Shown in pieces: positions 49,017-59,115 of a stretch of 64,000 nucleotides of DNA. The DNA comes from JAWLHU01 sp041690255 (GTDB taxonomy: Bacteria; Bacillota; Sulfobacillia; Symbiobacteriales; Symbiobacteriaceae): NCBI GenBank assembly GCA_041690255.1, contig JAWLHU010000003.1:248001-312000 (forward strand), given 5' to 3'. How positions within the stretch are numbered: position 1 is the stretch's first letter; every line of letters starts with the position of its first letter. The notes beneath the pieces were generated by a model. The model was not told where the DNA came from. It did no database searches and saw nothing but the letters and a program-made list of their open reading frames with translations. The position numbers and the translations under genes are program-made.

Positions 49017-50825
49017 ATGAACGACCTGGAGCAACGGATCATATCCATGGCCCGGATCGGCTCGGCCCACAGCCCCGCCTTCTCGCCCGACGGCTCCCGC
49101 ATTGCCTTTGTCGCCAACCTGACCGGACTGCCACAGATCTGGACCATGCCGGCCCACGGGGGCTACCCGGAGCTGGTCACCAAGCTGGATGACCCCTGCA
49201 ACACCCCCCGCTGGTCCCCGGACGGCCGGTGGCTCTCCTTCAGTGTCGCCCCGGGCGGGGGCATGAACCAGCAGGTCTACCTGGCCCGGCCCGACTCGAC
49301 CGGCCTGCGCTGCCTGACCGACGGCGGCCGCGAGAACAACTGGCCCGGCCTCTGGCGCCACGACGCGAAGGCCCTGGCGATCGTCTCCAACCGGGCCTCC
49401 ACCACCATGGGCGCCTACCTCTACCACCTGGAGAGCGGCGAGTGGCAGCTCGTGGCCGACACGGGCGGCCTGGGTCTGCTCGGTGACCTCTCCCGAGATG
49501 GCCGCCTGGCGCTGATCTATCGCATGGTCAGCCGTGGCGATGCCAACTACCATCTGAAGAACCTGGCCACCGGTGAGGAGGTCCTGCTCACCCCGCACGA
49601 AGGGCCAGCCTCCTTTGGCCCTGCCGAGTTCAGCCCGGATGCCCGCACCGTCTACCTCTCCTCCAACGCAGGGCGGGACCTGATCGGCTTCGCCCGGATA
49701 GAGCTGGACCCCGGTGGCCACCCCGGCCCGATTGAGATCCTGGCCGACCGGCCGGATGCTGAACTCCAGGACTTCCGCCTGACGAAGGATGGCCGGACCG
49801 GCATCCTGCTCTGGAACGCCGGCGGGCGAACCGAGCTGGAGTACATCGACCTGATCAACGGCGAGCGGAGCCCGGCCCCGAACCTGCCGGTCGATGTGGC
49901 CGCCACGCCCTCCCTCTCCTCGTGCGGGCGCTACCTTGCCTTCGCCGGCATGGGCGCCGCCACCAGTACCGACATCTGGCTACTGGATCGGGAGTCCGGC
50001 ACCTACACCCGGCTCACCCACAGCCCGCATGTGGGCGTCGATCTGGCCTCCCTGGTCCGGCCCGAGCTGGTTCGCTTCCCCGCCCACGACGGGCTGGAAT
50101 TGACCGGCTGGCTCTACCGGCCGCATGGCTTCGCAGCACCCGGCCCGGTCGTCCTCAGCTTCCACGGGGGGCCGGAGGGACAGGAGCGACCCCTCTTCAA
50201 CGCCAACTACCAGGCGCTCCTCGCTGAGGGGATCGCCGTGCTGGCGCCCAACGTGCGCGGCTCCTCGGGCTTCGGTAAGCGGTTCGTCAACCTGGACAAT
50301 GGCCCGCTCCGCTTTGACGCCATCCGCGATATCAAGGCCTGCGTCGACTACGTGGTCGGGGCCGGAGTGGCGGCGCCGGGGCGCATCGGCATTATGGGTG
50401 GGTCCTACGGCGGCTACATGACCATGGCCGGATTGGCCTGGTACCCGGACCTCCTCGCCGCGGGCGCCAATCTCTATGGCCTCGTCAACTTCGCCACCTT
50501 CTTCGCCCAGACCGAACCGTGGATGGCCGCCGTCTCCAAGGTGGAGTACGGCGACCCGGACACCCAGGCCGACCTGCTGTACCAGCTCTCCCCCATCAAC
50601 CGGTTGGATTCGGTCCAGGCGCCCACCCTGGTGATCCACGGGGCCAACGACACGAACTGCCCGGTGGTCGAGGCCGAGCAGGTCGTGGAGCACCTGCAGA
50701 AGCGAGGCGTGCCGGTGGAATACATCCTCTACCCCGACGAGGGGCACGGCTTCGTGAAGGAGCCGAACCGGATTCGGACCGCTGTGGCTATCGTCCGCTG
50801 GTTTGTCGAGCACTTGAAGCGATAG
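49017..50825 (+). CDS. S9 family (prolyl oligopeptidase-like) acylaminoacyl-peptidase
   Basis: 602 residues from the ATG at 49017, 10 bases after AGGAGG. The N-terminal two thirds are a TolB/WD-like propeller (SPAFSPDGSRIAFV, PRWSPDGRWLSFS). The C-terminal alpha/beta-hydrolase has Ser in GGSYGGYMT, Asp in HGANDTNCP and His in DEGHGF, a complete triad. No signal peptide is evident. It degrades short peptides in the cytoplasm. Confidence 0.93.
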   Translation: MNDLEQRIISMARIGSAHSPAFSPDGSRIAFVANLTGLPQIWTMPAHGGYPELVTKLDDPCNTPRWSPDGRWLSFSVAPGGGMNQQVYLARPDSTGLRCLTDGGRENNWPGLWRHDAKALAIVSNRASTTMGAYLYHLESGEWQLVADTGGLGLLGDLSRDGRLALIYRMVSRGDANYHLKNLATGEEVLLTPHEGPASFGPAEFSPDARTVYLSSNAGRDLIGFARIELDPGGHPGPIEILADRPDAELQDFRLTKDGRTGILLWNAGGRTELEYIDLINGERSPAPNLPVDVAATPSLSSCGRYLAFAGMGAATSTDIWLLDRESGTYTRLTHSPHVGVDLASLVRPELVRFPAHDGLELTGWLYRPHGFAAPGPVVLSFHGGPEGQERPLFNANYQALLAEGIAVLAPNVRGSSGFGKRFVNLDNGPLRFDAIRDIKACVDYVVGAGVAAPGRIGIMGGSYGGYMTMAGLAWYPDLLAAGANLYGLVNFATFFAQTEPWMAAVSKVEYGDPDTQADLLYQLSPINRLDSVQAPTLVIHGANDTNCPVVEAEQVVEHLQKRGVPVEYILYPDEGHGFVKEPNRIRTAVAIVRWFVEHLKR

Positions 50826-50845
50826 GGTCCAGCGAGCGAAAACGA

Positions 50846-50880
50846 AACACCCCCTGCCAGGCTGGGGGTGTTCTCCTTTG
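50846..50880 (+). terminator. Terminator after the S9 peptidase gene
   Basis: AACACCCCC and GGGGGTGTT form a 9-bp stem, followed by CTCCTTTGGTCTTT. Confidence 0.8.
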
Positions 50881-50890
50881 GTCTTTGGGA

Positions 50891-51442
50891 TTACTCGGCT
50901 CGCTTCCACTCGCGGACCCGGGCCATCGCGATCGCCCGGACTGGCTCCTCGCCGTAGTTGAGGCAGAGGGCAAAGCAGGTCTGCAGGATCTTCTGGGTCC
51001 ATGTCTGCAGATCAGCAGCCGACAGGGAGCGACCAGCTTCGGTCTCCTGAAAGACCTCGGCCACAATCGCATGGGCCCGCTCGAACTCCGCGGGGGTGGG
51101 GGGCAGATTGCAGGCCCGCTTCACTCCGGGGCTCCGGGAGAGCAGACGGAGCGGAATCTCCCGCCGGGTCAGCCACTCCAGACCGGGTGCCATGGTCGAC
51201 CCGGGGACGGGCTCCAGGTCCTCGGGATTGAGGAGCTCATCGATCTGGTACAGGTAGCCGTCCTCCGGCCCATTGTGCCCAAGCGACTCGTCGTCGTTGA
51301 TCCAGAGGTTCTTCGGCTGATGGGAGAAGGCCTCTGCCAGCTCCCTCCACTGCGTGATCGTGCTCCCTGCCTTCAGGCGTGTGAACGCCTGGTTCGAACC
51401 ATGGTACCAAGGTTGCTGCCAGTCCACCTGCCTGCTCTTCAT
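50891..51442 (-). CDS. Hypothetical protein with ADP-ribosyltransferase-like N-terminus
   Basis: The 183 residues begin WYHGSNQAFTRLKAGSTITQ, then AEAFSHQPKNLWI and DGYLYQID. YHGS followed by a later Ser/Thr and an aromatic strand is reminiscent of the NAD-binding start of ART-fold proteins (DUF3990-like). The second half is helical and unassigned. No toxin or phage neighbour is visible. The fold suggestion is weak and needs structure-level comparison. Confidence 0.5.
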   Translation of the reverse strand: MKSRQVDWQQPWYHGSNQAFTRLKAGSTITQWRELAEAFSHQPKNLWINDDESLGHNGPEDGYLYQIDELLNPEDLEPVPGSTMAPGLEWLTRREIPLRLLSRSPGVKRACNLPPTPAEFERAHAIVAEVFQETEAGRSLSAADLQTWTQKILQTCFALCLNYGEEPVRAIAMARVREWKRAE

Positions 51443-51534
51443 GCAACGGTCGCTCCCTCAAGATGTGAGTCTTACCTCAGTTCTACGGTGAGGTGGCGGT
51501 TTCCTCGTCGGTGGTCAATCTGGTTGATGAAGCC

Positions 51535-53133
51535 CTAGCGGCGCCAGTTCATCATGCGGTCGATCTCACCCCGGTAGGCCTCGATCTGCGCCTGCCGCTC
51601 CTCCTCGGTCCAGCCAAGGAGGCGACCCATCTCTCCCGCCACGACATGAGCCGACTCCAGGCCGTTGTCCCGGCTGAAGAGCATCTGGGCGGTCCGGCGG
51701 TTCAGGAGATCGGTCAGGGTGACGGCAAACTCGTGCTGCACCGCGTAGACCGCTTCCGCCGCCAACATGCGGGCCCGAGGCTGCTCGATCGCCGGGTTGA
51801 TCTGCGCCAGCACCACCGGGACCTCCGAGCCGTGCCGGCTCCAGAGTTCCGCCGCCGCCTCCGCCGGCAGACCCACCTCCCGGACCGCCGTCTCGAACTC
51901 GTCTGCCTGGCTCGGCCGGGCGACACCCGGCAGATCGAGCGGCAGTTCCTCGTGCGGGAGTTGGGGCATCAGCTTCCGCAGCACGGAGCGGGCCATGGCT
52001 TGGAAGGCGGTCAGCTTGCCACCTGCGACGGAGACCAGACCGCTCTTGCTGGTGTGCAGCCGGTAATCACGGGAGACCTGGCTCGGCTTCAGCCCGCCAC
52101 CGGTGGCGGCGAGGGAGCGCAGACCCGCCCAGGCGCTGACCACATCATCCACAGTCAGATGGGCCCGTGGGAAGGTGCGATTGGTCGCGGCCAGAATGTA
52201 GGCCACATCGGAATCGTCGACGGTAATGGCGGCGGGATCGCCCGTGTAGTCCGTATCGGTCGTTCCCAGGTAGGTAAAGCCGTCTCGGGGGACGGCGAAC
52301 ATCAGCCGCTTGTCGGCGGCGTGCATGACGACCGGGCGCTTCAGTGGCAGCCGTTCATGGGGCACCGTCAGGTGGACGCCCTTCGTGGTCCGGACCGTCT
52401 CCGGGCAGCCCGGCTCATCCATACGGCGGATCAGATCGGCCCAGGGACCGGTCGCGTTCAGGAGGGCCTTGGCGTAGACGGGTATCGGCTCACCCCCGCC
52501 CAGCCGGTCGACGATCTCCACACCGGCCATCCGCCCATCCTCATGGTAGAGGAAGCGTTGCACCGGTGTGTAGTTCAGCATGACGGCCCCCTTGCGCTCG
52601 GCCGCACGGGCCACCTCGAGGGTCAGGCGGGCATCATCGGTCAGGCAGTCCGCGTAGAGGCCGGCGCCCTGCAGTCCGTCCTCCCGCAAATGCGGCTCCT
52701 CCGCCAGGACCGACTTGCCGGGGTAGACCTTGTGCCGAAGCAGGTTGGAGCGACCGGCGTACCAGTCGTAGAGCATCATGCCGGCCCGAAGGGCCCAGAA
52801 CGGGTCGGGATCCCCCTTGTGGACCGGGTAGACAAACTGGATCGGATGGACCAGGTACGGTGCGGTCGCAATCAATCGCTGCCGCTCATGGACACCCTCC
52901 CGCACCAGGCGGAAGTCCATCTGCTTCAGATACCGAATGCCGCCGTGTATCAGTTTGGTGGAGCGGCTGCTGGTCCCGCCGGCGAAGTCGCCCTGCTCCA
53001 GAACGAGGACGCTCGCCCCCCGGGCGGCAGCCTCGTAGGCGACACCGCAGCCCGTGATCCCCCCGCCAATGATAATGAGATCATATTCCTCTGCCTGCTG
53101 TAGCTTCGCAAGCATATCGGTCCGGCTGCCCAT
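51535..53133 (-). CDS. glpD: Aerobic glycerol-3-phosphate dehydrogenase
   Basis: The 532-residue flavoprotein starts with the FAD-binding Rossmann motif DLIIIGGGITGCGVAYEAAA and has GGTSSRSTKLIHGGIRYLKQ and the C-terminal DAO_C domain (RYAVQHEFAVTLTDLLNRR-like end). It oxidises glycerol-3-phosphate to dihydroxyacetone phosphate at the membrane. glpF, glpK and glpP are not nearby. A leader with mutually exclusive hairpins precedes it, suggesting antitermination control as known for Bacillus glpD. Confidence 0.95.
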   Translation of the reverse strand: MGSRTDMLAKLQQAEEYDLIIIGGGITGCGVAYEAAARGASVLVLEQGDFAGGTSSRSTKLIHGGIRYLKQMDFRLVREGVHERQRLIATAPYLVHPIQFVYPVHKGDPDPFWALRAGMMLYDWYAGRSNLLRHKVYPGKSVLAEEPHLREDGLQGAGLYADCLTDDARLTLEVARAAERKGAVMLNYTPVQRFLYHEDGRMAGVEIVDRLGGGEPIPVYAKALLNATGPWADLIRRMDEPGCPETVRTTKGVHLTVPHERLPLKRPVVMHAADKRLMFAVPRDGFTYLGTTDTDYTGDPAAITVDDSDVAYILAATNRTFPRAHLTVDDVVSAWAGLRSLAATGGGLKPSQVSRDYRLHTSKSGLVSVAGGKLTAFQAMARSVLRKLMPQLPHEELPLDLPGVARPSQADEFETAVREVGLPAEAAAELWSRHGSEVPVVLAQINPAIEQPRARMLAAEAVYAVQHEFAVTLTDLLNRRTAQMLFSRDNGLESAHVVAGEMGRLLGWTEEERQAQIEAYRGEIDRMMNWRR

Positions 53134-53172
53134 ACTCGCAGGACCCCTTTCCTCTCGCTGGCGGAATGCGCG

Positions 53173-53242
53173 AAAAAGCCCCGCCGGACGATGTCGTCAT
53201 GCGACACCGCCTCGACGGGACTCTCCTATACTCCGTCCCGAG
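53173..53242 (-). promoter_or_regulatory. glpD leader: antiterminator/terminator switch
   Basis: On the minus strand CTCGGGAC can pair with GTCCCG(T)CGAG (53235-53242 with 53211-53221). Alternatively, GTCCCGTCG (53213-53221) pairs over 9 bp with CGGCGGGGC (53178-53186), which is followed by TTTTT (53173-53177). The first pairing hides the 5' arm of the second. A third small stem, GGTGTCG/CGACATC, lies in the terminator loop. The T-run ends 40 bases before the glpD start. Confidence 0.65.
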
Positions 53243-53274
53243 TTCATTATGCAACTTGGCTCTATTCCTCCCCA

Positions 53275-53303
53275 AGCATACCACTTGCGGTCGGGGGCTG
53301 CAA
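53275..53303 (-). promoter_or_regulatory. Candidate sigma-A promoter of glpD
   Basis: On the minus strand TTGCAG and TATGCT are 17 bases apart. The start would lie just before the first leader hairpin. Box matches are moderate. Confidence 0.5.
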
Positions 53304-53485
53304 GGGGGGGCGGCGGCGCCTGCGAACTCCCTTGGGCGGCGGGGGCGGCGGATTGCGGTCACGGAGAAGCTTGGCTGCCTCCTGAAGCGTACGACCGTGC
53401 TGGGCGTAAACGAGTCTCTTCCGGCGCAAGACCCGCACCTGTCCCAGGCCCACCTCAGCGAGCGGAAACGCTGTTATTCGTTCTC

Positions 53486-54001
53486 TCACGGCGACTCGCA
53501 CTCCGGTGTGGTGGGCCTCCGGGTGGGGTCGGTCAGCATGTCGACCAGCCACTCGGTGGAGCGGACCACATGCTGGGCCTCCTCGATCTGGCTCTCAAGC
53601 CGTCGCAACTCCGCGTGGGCCTCGGCCAGCCACTGGAGCAGGTCGCCGTAGTGGACCGAATCACCCGGCGTATGGACCAGGCGGCGGGAGAGCTCCTCGA
53701 CCCGCTGGCGGAAGCAGAACCGCTTGGGAGCGAGCTCGCGGAGGATATGAATGGCATGAATGCGCTGCTCAATCAGATCAGTGGCGCGCAGCGGGGGTCC
53801 GGATGGCTCCGGTACGACCGGCCGCGGTGCGCCGGTGATCGGTCCCACCGGGGCGGCCGGGTGCGCATGCGCTTCCGGAGCGGCTGGGCGTGCCACCTCC
53901 GGCTTCGGACCCATGCTCTGCAGCCGGGCCTCAGCGTTATCCTGCAGGGCTCTTTTTGCCCGCTCGGCAATGGACTCCAGGGCCTCCTGGTGGGCAGACA
54001 C
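53486..54001 (-). CDS. Hypothetical coiled-coil protein
   Basis: About 171 residues from the GTG at 54001, 8 bases after GGGGAGGA. The N-terminal helix (ALESIAERAKRALQDNAEAR) is followed by a Pro/Ala-rich linker and a long coiled coil (LIEQRIHAIHILRELAPKRF, AEAHAELRRLESQIEEAQHV). There is no signal peptide and I recognise no family. It has its own promoter and is transcribed alone. Confidence 0.6.
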   Translation of the reverse strand: MSAHQEALESIAERAKRALQDNAEARLQSMGPKPEVARPAAPEAHAHPAAPVGPITGAPRPVVPEPSGPPLRATDLIEQRIHAIHILRELAPKRFCFRQRVEELSRRLVHTPGDSVHYGDLLQWLAEAHAELRRLESQIEEAQHVVRSTEWLVDMLTDPTRRPTTPECESP

Positions 54002-54037
54002 GGCGACCACTCCTCCCCTTCTGATCCCTTCTATTCC

Positions 54038-54066
54038 ATTATATGGGGTGCCGGCATCAGGGACAA
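54038..54066 (-). promoter_or_regulatory. Sigma-A promoter for the coiled-coil gene
   Basis: On the minus strand TTGTCC and TATAAT are exactly 17 bases apart; the -10 box is perfect. The start codon lies about 30 bases past the expected transcription start. Confidence 0.85.
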
Positions 54067-54254
54067 GCCCTCAGACAGGAAAGTTTTAGCAATCCGCTGC
54101 TGCCAAATTTCGTGTGAACGATACAAATGACGACCTTGGCGGCCATTCCGCCGCCGGGTGCCACGCCCGATGTCTCAGCAGCAGTACATTATGGCCGCCT
54201 CCTTGACTTCGAATTGACATACTCCGCCAACCTCGTAGAAAATGGAGAGAAGCG

Positions 54255-54291
54255 ACAAAAGACCGCCGTGCGCTCGTGGCGCTCGGCGGTC
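54255..54291 (-). terminator. Terminator after the 73-residue gene
   Basis: GACCGCCG and CGGCGGTC pair around a GC-rich loop and are followed on the minus strand by TTTTGTCGC. Confidence 0.8.
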
Positions 54292-54315
54292 AAGCCTGCG
54301 TGTAGTGTCTGCGAA

Positions 54316-54537
54316 TTAGACGCGGGCCCGGCGGACGACGGTCCGACCATTCTCCAGAATGGCGACGTGGGCGTGCTCGCTCTGGAACATCGCCTTCACG
54401 GCGACATCGCCAATCTCGGTTACCAGCCAGGACGGGATCTCATCGACCACGGACTCACGAACGGGCGCCCCCTCGGCAATGCGGTTGCGAATCCGCTGGG
54501 CAAGCCCCGCCTCGGTGGCGGCCATCATCAGACTCAT
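54316..54537 (-). CDS. Hypothetical 73-residue protein
   Basis: From the ATG at 54537 (AAGGAGG about 11 bases upstream): MSLMMAATEAGLAQRIRNRI..., ending HVAILENGRTVVRRARV. The first half is helical and the second half is beta-rich. It is flanked by its own terminator, which supports a real gene. The family is unknown. Confidence 0.6.
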   Translation of the reverse strand: MSLMMAATEAGLAQRIRNRIAEGAPVRESVVDEIPSWLVTEIGDVAVKAMFQSEHAHVAILENGRTVVRRARV

Positions 54538-54706
54538 GACACGTAATTCCTCCTTGGTTTTTACACGGATCCGTTGGTTATGTCGCACAATAACGAGTTT
54601 TATCATACCCCACCTCCCATTGCAAGCCCTTTCACGGAAATTATCTTGTGGATTCAGAAGAGGAATAGAGGTTCCCGAAAGACTACCCTATCGGAGGTTC
54701 ATGCGC

Positions 54707-55699
54707 ATGGAGGCACTGAGTGCGGCCCTCACGTCCGCCTACGGAATCATGGTGGAGCGGGCGGAACGGATCGATTATGGGATCTGGGAGGAGCCGTTCC
54801 GGGTGTGGACCGATCGGGGCCCCCTCTTCGCCAAGCGGTTCCGCCGGAAGGACCGACAGAGCGAGCAGATGCTCCGCGGCCTGCACCTCAGCCAGTCGCT
54901 CAGGCTGGAGCACAACTTCCCCGCTCCCCAGGTGATCCCGACGCTGCACGGCGATCTGTTGGCGGAGGTGCATGGCGAGCGGTACCAGGTGACCGAGTGG
55001 GTTGATGGGCGCTCCTATCACCCAGGGGAGTTGCCAGATCGGGCCGCCGGCCCTTTGGGGGCGACGTTGGGCCGCCTGCACCGGTTGCTGGGACCGGCCC
55101 CGGTCCCGCCACCTGCGCCCTACCCCAGCCCGGCCGAGGGGATACAGGCCTGCCAGGCTCTCCTGGGGCGCTACGCCGACCGACCGGAGCCGTTTGCCAA
55201 GACCGCCCGCCAGATCCTATCCGCCCAGGTTGAGCTCCTAGCGGTACTTCCCCCGTCGTACCACGAGCGCTTGCCGGTCCCCGCCCTGGGCGGCCCTTGC
55301 TTCAACTCCTACTGGGTCGAGCAACTCCTCTTTGCCGAAGAGGGAGCGGTTGCTGCCCTGGTCGACTGGACCGACGGCGCCGGAAAGCCCGGCCACTGGG
55401 CAGATGAGATCGATACGGCCCTCCACCTGAGCGGACTGAATGAGCGCCAGGTGGCCGCCTTCGTTCCCGGTTATCAGGCGGAGAACCCGCTTCCTGAGCG
55501 GGAATGGCGAGCGGTGGCGGCCACCTATACTTATGGCCATCTGGCCTCGACCAACTTCCTGGCCGGCTGGTTAAGCCGTCCATACCGCCGCCTGGCTGAG
55601 TGGGAGGTGACCGCCACGGTCTGGCACACCCCGGTACCGGAACGGTTTCGAAGGCGGGCTGATTGGGAAGCGCTGATTCTCGATGCTGTTCGGAGGTGA
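54707..55699 (+). CDS. CotS/YsxE-like spore coat kinase homologue, probably catalytically dead
   Basis: 330 residues from the ATG at 54707, 9 bases after GGAGG. The N-lobe (FAKRFRRKDRQSEQMLRGLH), the hinge QVTEWVDGRSY and the C-lobe with ALVDWTDGAGKPGHWADEID follow the APH/CotS kinase-like fold. In place of the catalytic HGDxxxxN loop it reads ALGGPCFNSYW, so the catalytic Asp is missing. A scaffold role in the spore coat or cortex is plausible. It shares a transcript with the YcaQ-like gene. Confidence 0.7.
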   Translation: MEALSAALTSAYGIMVERAERIDYGIWEEPFRVWTDRGPLFAKRFRRKDRQSEQMLRGLHLSQSLRLEHNFPAPQVIPTLHGDLLAEVHGERYQVTEWVDGRSYHPGELPDRAAGPLGATLGRLHRLLGPAPVPPPAPYPSPAEGIQACQALLGRYADRPEPFAKTARQILSAQVELLAVLPPSYHERLPVPALGGPCFNSYWVEQLLFAEEGAVAALVDWTDGAGKPGHWADEIDTALHLSGLNERQVAAFVPGYQAENPLPEREWRAVAATYTYGHLASTNFLAGWLSRPYRRLAEWEVTATVWHTPVPERFRRRADWEALILDAVRR

Positions 55700-57006
55700 C
55701 CGACCTGCGTATCTCAAAGGCAACCGCCCGGCGGGTCCTCCTGGCCCGGCAAGGGCTCCTCTCCGCCCCGGCATCCGCTCCATGGCGCACCGCCCTGACC
55801 GGCCCGACCGGCGCACTCGAGGCGATTGAGCGGCTGGGCGCCCTGCAACTGGACCCGGTCGCTGTGGTGGAACGCTGCCACCACCTCGCGCTCCACGCCC
55901 GGGTGAAGAGCTATAAGCCTGCCTGGTTCGATGGGCTCTTTGCCAAAGGCGCCCTCTTCGAGTACCTGGCCAACGCCCGCTGCGCCCTGCCCATGGGCGC
56001 CCTGCCGGACTTCTGGCCGATCATGCTCCAGGCTCGGGCCAACGCCACGGAAGGGCGGGAGGCCCTGGCCGAGTCGGTGGCCGAGATCCTGGAGGCGACC
56101 CGCCGTCAGCGCCACGTTCGCCCCAGGGAGGTAGGCAACGCGGGCCCCCGCCTTATGGGCATGGGCTACAGCGCCCCCGACGAGGAGTCCAAGGCAACGG
56201 GGCGGGCGATCGACCTGCTCTGGCTGGGCGGGCAGCTCTTCGTCAGCCGCCGGGACGGGGCCGAGAAGTGGTATGCTCGCCCGGAGAAGGTGGTTCCTTC
56301 GGCGATCTGGTCGACGCTGCCGGACCATGGCGAGCCGCCCGCCAGCACCGGCACCTCCGCCCGCCCCTGGGCTGCTCCGGTCATGCGGAAGGGCTACGCC
56401 CCGTGGACCGATATGCTCATGCACCGCTACCTGAACGCCTACACCCTGGGTGACCCCGGCGACTTCCGGTTCGGGTGGCAGAAGCTCTCCGCCGCCGAGC
56501 GAAAGGCGTGGCTGGAGGCCGCCGCAGAGCGAGGCGAGGTGGTTTCGATCTCGGTGGATGGGGCCAAGCGGCACTACTGGGCTCTCGCTGCCGTGGCCGA
56601 CCTGCTGACCGCCGCTGAATCAAACCCGGCTGCCTGGGAACCGGAACCCGAGGTCCGCATCCTCCCCCCGCTGGACAACCTGCTCTGGCATCGCCCACGC
56701 CTTGCCGACCTGTTCGGCTTCGACTACGTCTGGGAGGTGTACATTCCCCCGGCGAAGCGGCGGTATGGGGCCTTTACCATGCCGATCCTGGAGGGGGACC
56801 GGCTTATCGGCCGCATAGACCCCCGCATGGACCGTGCCCGGGAACGACTCGTCCTGCAACTCGTTCAACTGGAGCCTGGGGTGCGCCCCGATCGATCCCG
56901 CCTGGCCCGACTCGCCCGTGAGCTCCATCGGTTCGCCCGATTCCACGGCGCCCGGGAGATCGAACTGGTCCGCACCGAACCGGAAGGGCTCCGCCTCTCG
57001 CTATAG
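55696..57006 (+). CDS. YcaQ-like winged-helix DNA glycosylase family protein
   Basis: About 436 residues from a GTG at 55696 overlapping the previous stop. The family (DUF1006, AlkX/YcaQ-like HTH_42) is recognised by LRISKATARRVLLARQGL, LGALQLDPVAVVERCHHLAL and the late PLDNLLWHRPRLADLFGFDY. Related proteins unhook DNA interstrand crosslinks. The GTG is directly on the GGAGG site, so a CTG at 55705 may be the real start. Confidence 0.85.
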   Translation: MTDLRISKATARRVLLARQGLLSAPASAPWRTALTGPTGALEAIERLGALQLDPVAVVERCHHLALHARVKSYKPAWFDGLFAKGALFEYLANARCALPMGALPDFWPIMLQARANATEGREALAESVAEILEATRRQRHVRPREVGNAGPRLMGMGYSAPDEESKATGRAIDLLWLGGQLFVSRRDGAEKWYARPEKVVPSAIWSTLPDHGEPPASTGTSARPWAAPVMRKGYAPWTDMLMHRYLNAYTLGDPGDFRFGWQKLSAAERKAWLEAAAERGEVVSISVDGAKRHYWALAAVADLLTAAESNPAAWEPEPEVRILPPLDNLLWHRPRLADLFGFDYVWEVYIPPAKRRYGAFTMPILEGDRLIGRIDPRMDRARERLVLQLVQLEPGVRPDRSRLARLARELHRFARFHGAREIELVRTEPEGLRLSL

Positions 57007-57085
57007 TGTTATGAGAATGACAGAAAAGCGCCATGGCCCGCCGTTCGGCAACCTGCTACCATGGCAGAGAAAGGAGTGGTCGCTC

Positions 57086-57547
57086 GTGCCATCGAAAGCT
57101 GCCATGCAGGAGTTCCTGTCCCACAAACGGATCGCCGTTGTCGGCGTCTCCCGTGACCCCAAGCAATTCGCCAACGCCGTCATGCGGGCACTGCTGGAGC
57201 GAGGGTACGATGCGGTCGCCATCAACCCACACGCCTCCGAGTTGGAGGGCCACACCGCCTATCCGACACTGGCTGCGGTCCCCGGCGAACTGGACGGAGC
57301 GATCGTGCTCCTTCCATCCGGCGCCCATGCTACCACTGTCGATGACGCCATAAGCGCCCGGGTGCCCCGCCTCTGGTTCCAGAGCGCCAGCGGGCAAGGC
57401 ACCAGCCCTGACCTGGCCGTGCGGGCCAAGCAGGGTGGAATCTCCCTGATCGATGGGGGCTGTCCCTTCATGGCCCTGGAGAACGCCGGCTGGTTCCACC
57501 GGTTCCACGCCGGATTCGCCCGGTTGACTGGATCGCTTAAGCCGTAA
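57086..57547 (+). CDS. CoA-binding domain protein (YccU-like)
   Basis: The 153 residues are a single Rossmann-like CoA-binding domain: IAVVGVSRDPKQFANAVMRA, then VAINPHASELEGHTAYPTLA and RLWFQSASGQ. The His/Cys of the C-terminal DGGCPFMAL is conserved in the family. Such small proteins bind CoA; their role is unclear. The GTG at 57086 follows AAGGAG by 9 bases. Confidence 0.9.
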   Translation: MPSKAAMQEFLSHKRIAVVGVSRDPKQFANAVMRALLERGYDAVAINPHASELEGHTAYPTLAAVPGELDGAIVLLPSGAHATTVDDAISARVPRLWFQSASGQGTSPDLAVRAKQGGISLIDGGCPFMALENAGWFHRFHAGFARLTGSLKP

Positions 57548-57572
57548 ACAGATCTCCTGGCTCTGTCCGAAT

Positions 57573-57617
57573 GAAAAACGCCCGGTGAGGCTCAGTTCAG
57601 AGCCCACCGGGCGCTTC
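57573..57617. terminator. Bidirectional terminator between convergent genes
   Basis: GCCCGGTG and CACCGGGC enclose AGGCTC/GAGCC inner pairing. The minus strand continues into GTTTTTCATT; the plus side has a weaker T-run. Confidence 0.85.
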
Positions 57618-57622
57618 AGTTG

Positions 57623-59047
<1,425 letters not shown>

Positions 59048-59115
59048 AATAGAGAGCCCCCTTCCGAAGACCATTCTACCGAAAAGCTGACATGGACCAC
59101 AATCGGACAAACTAT

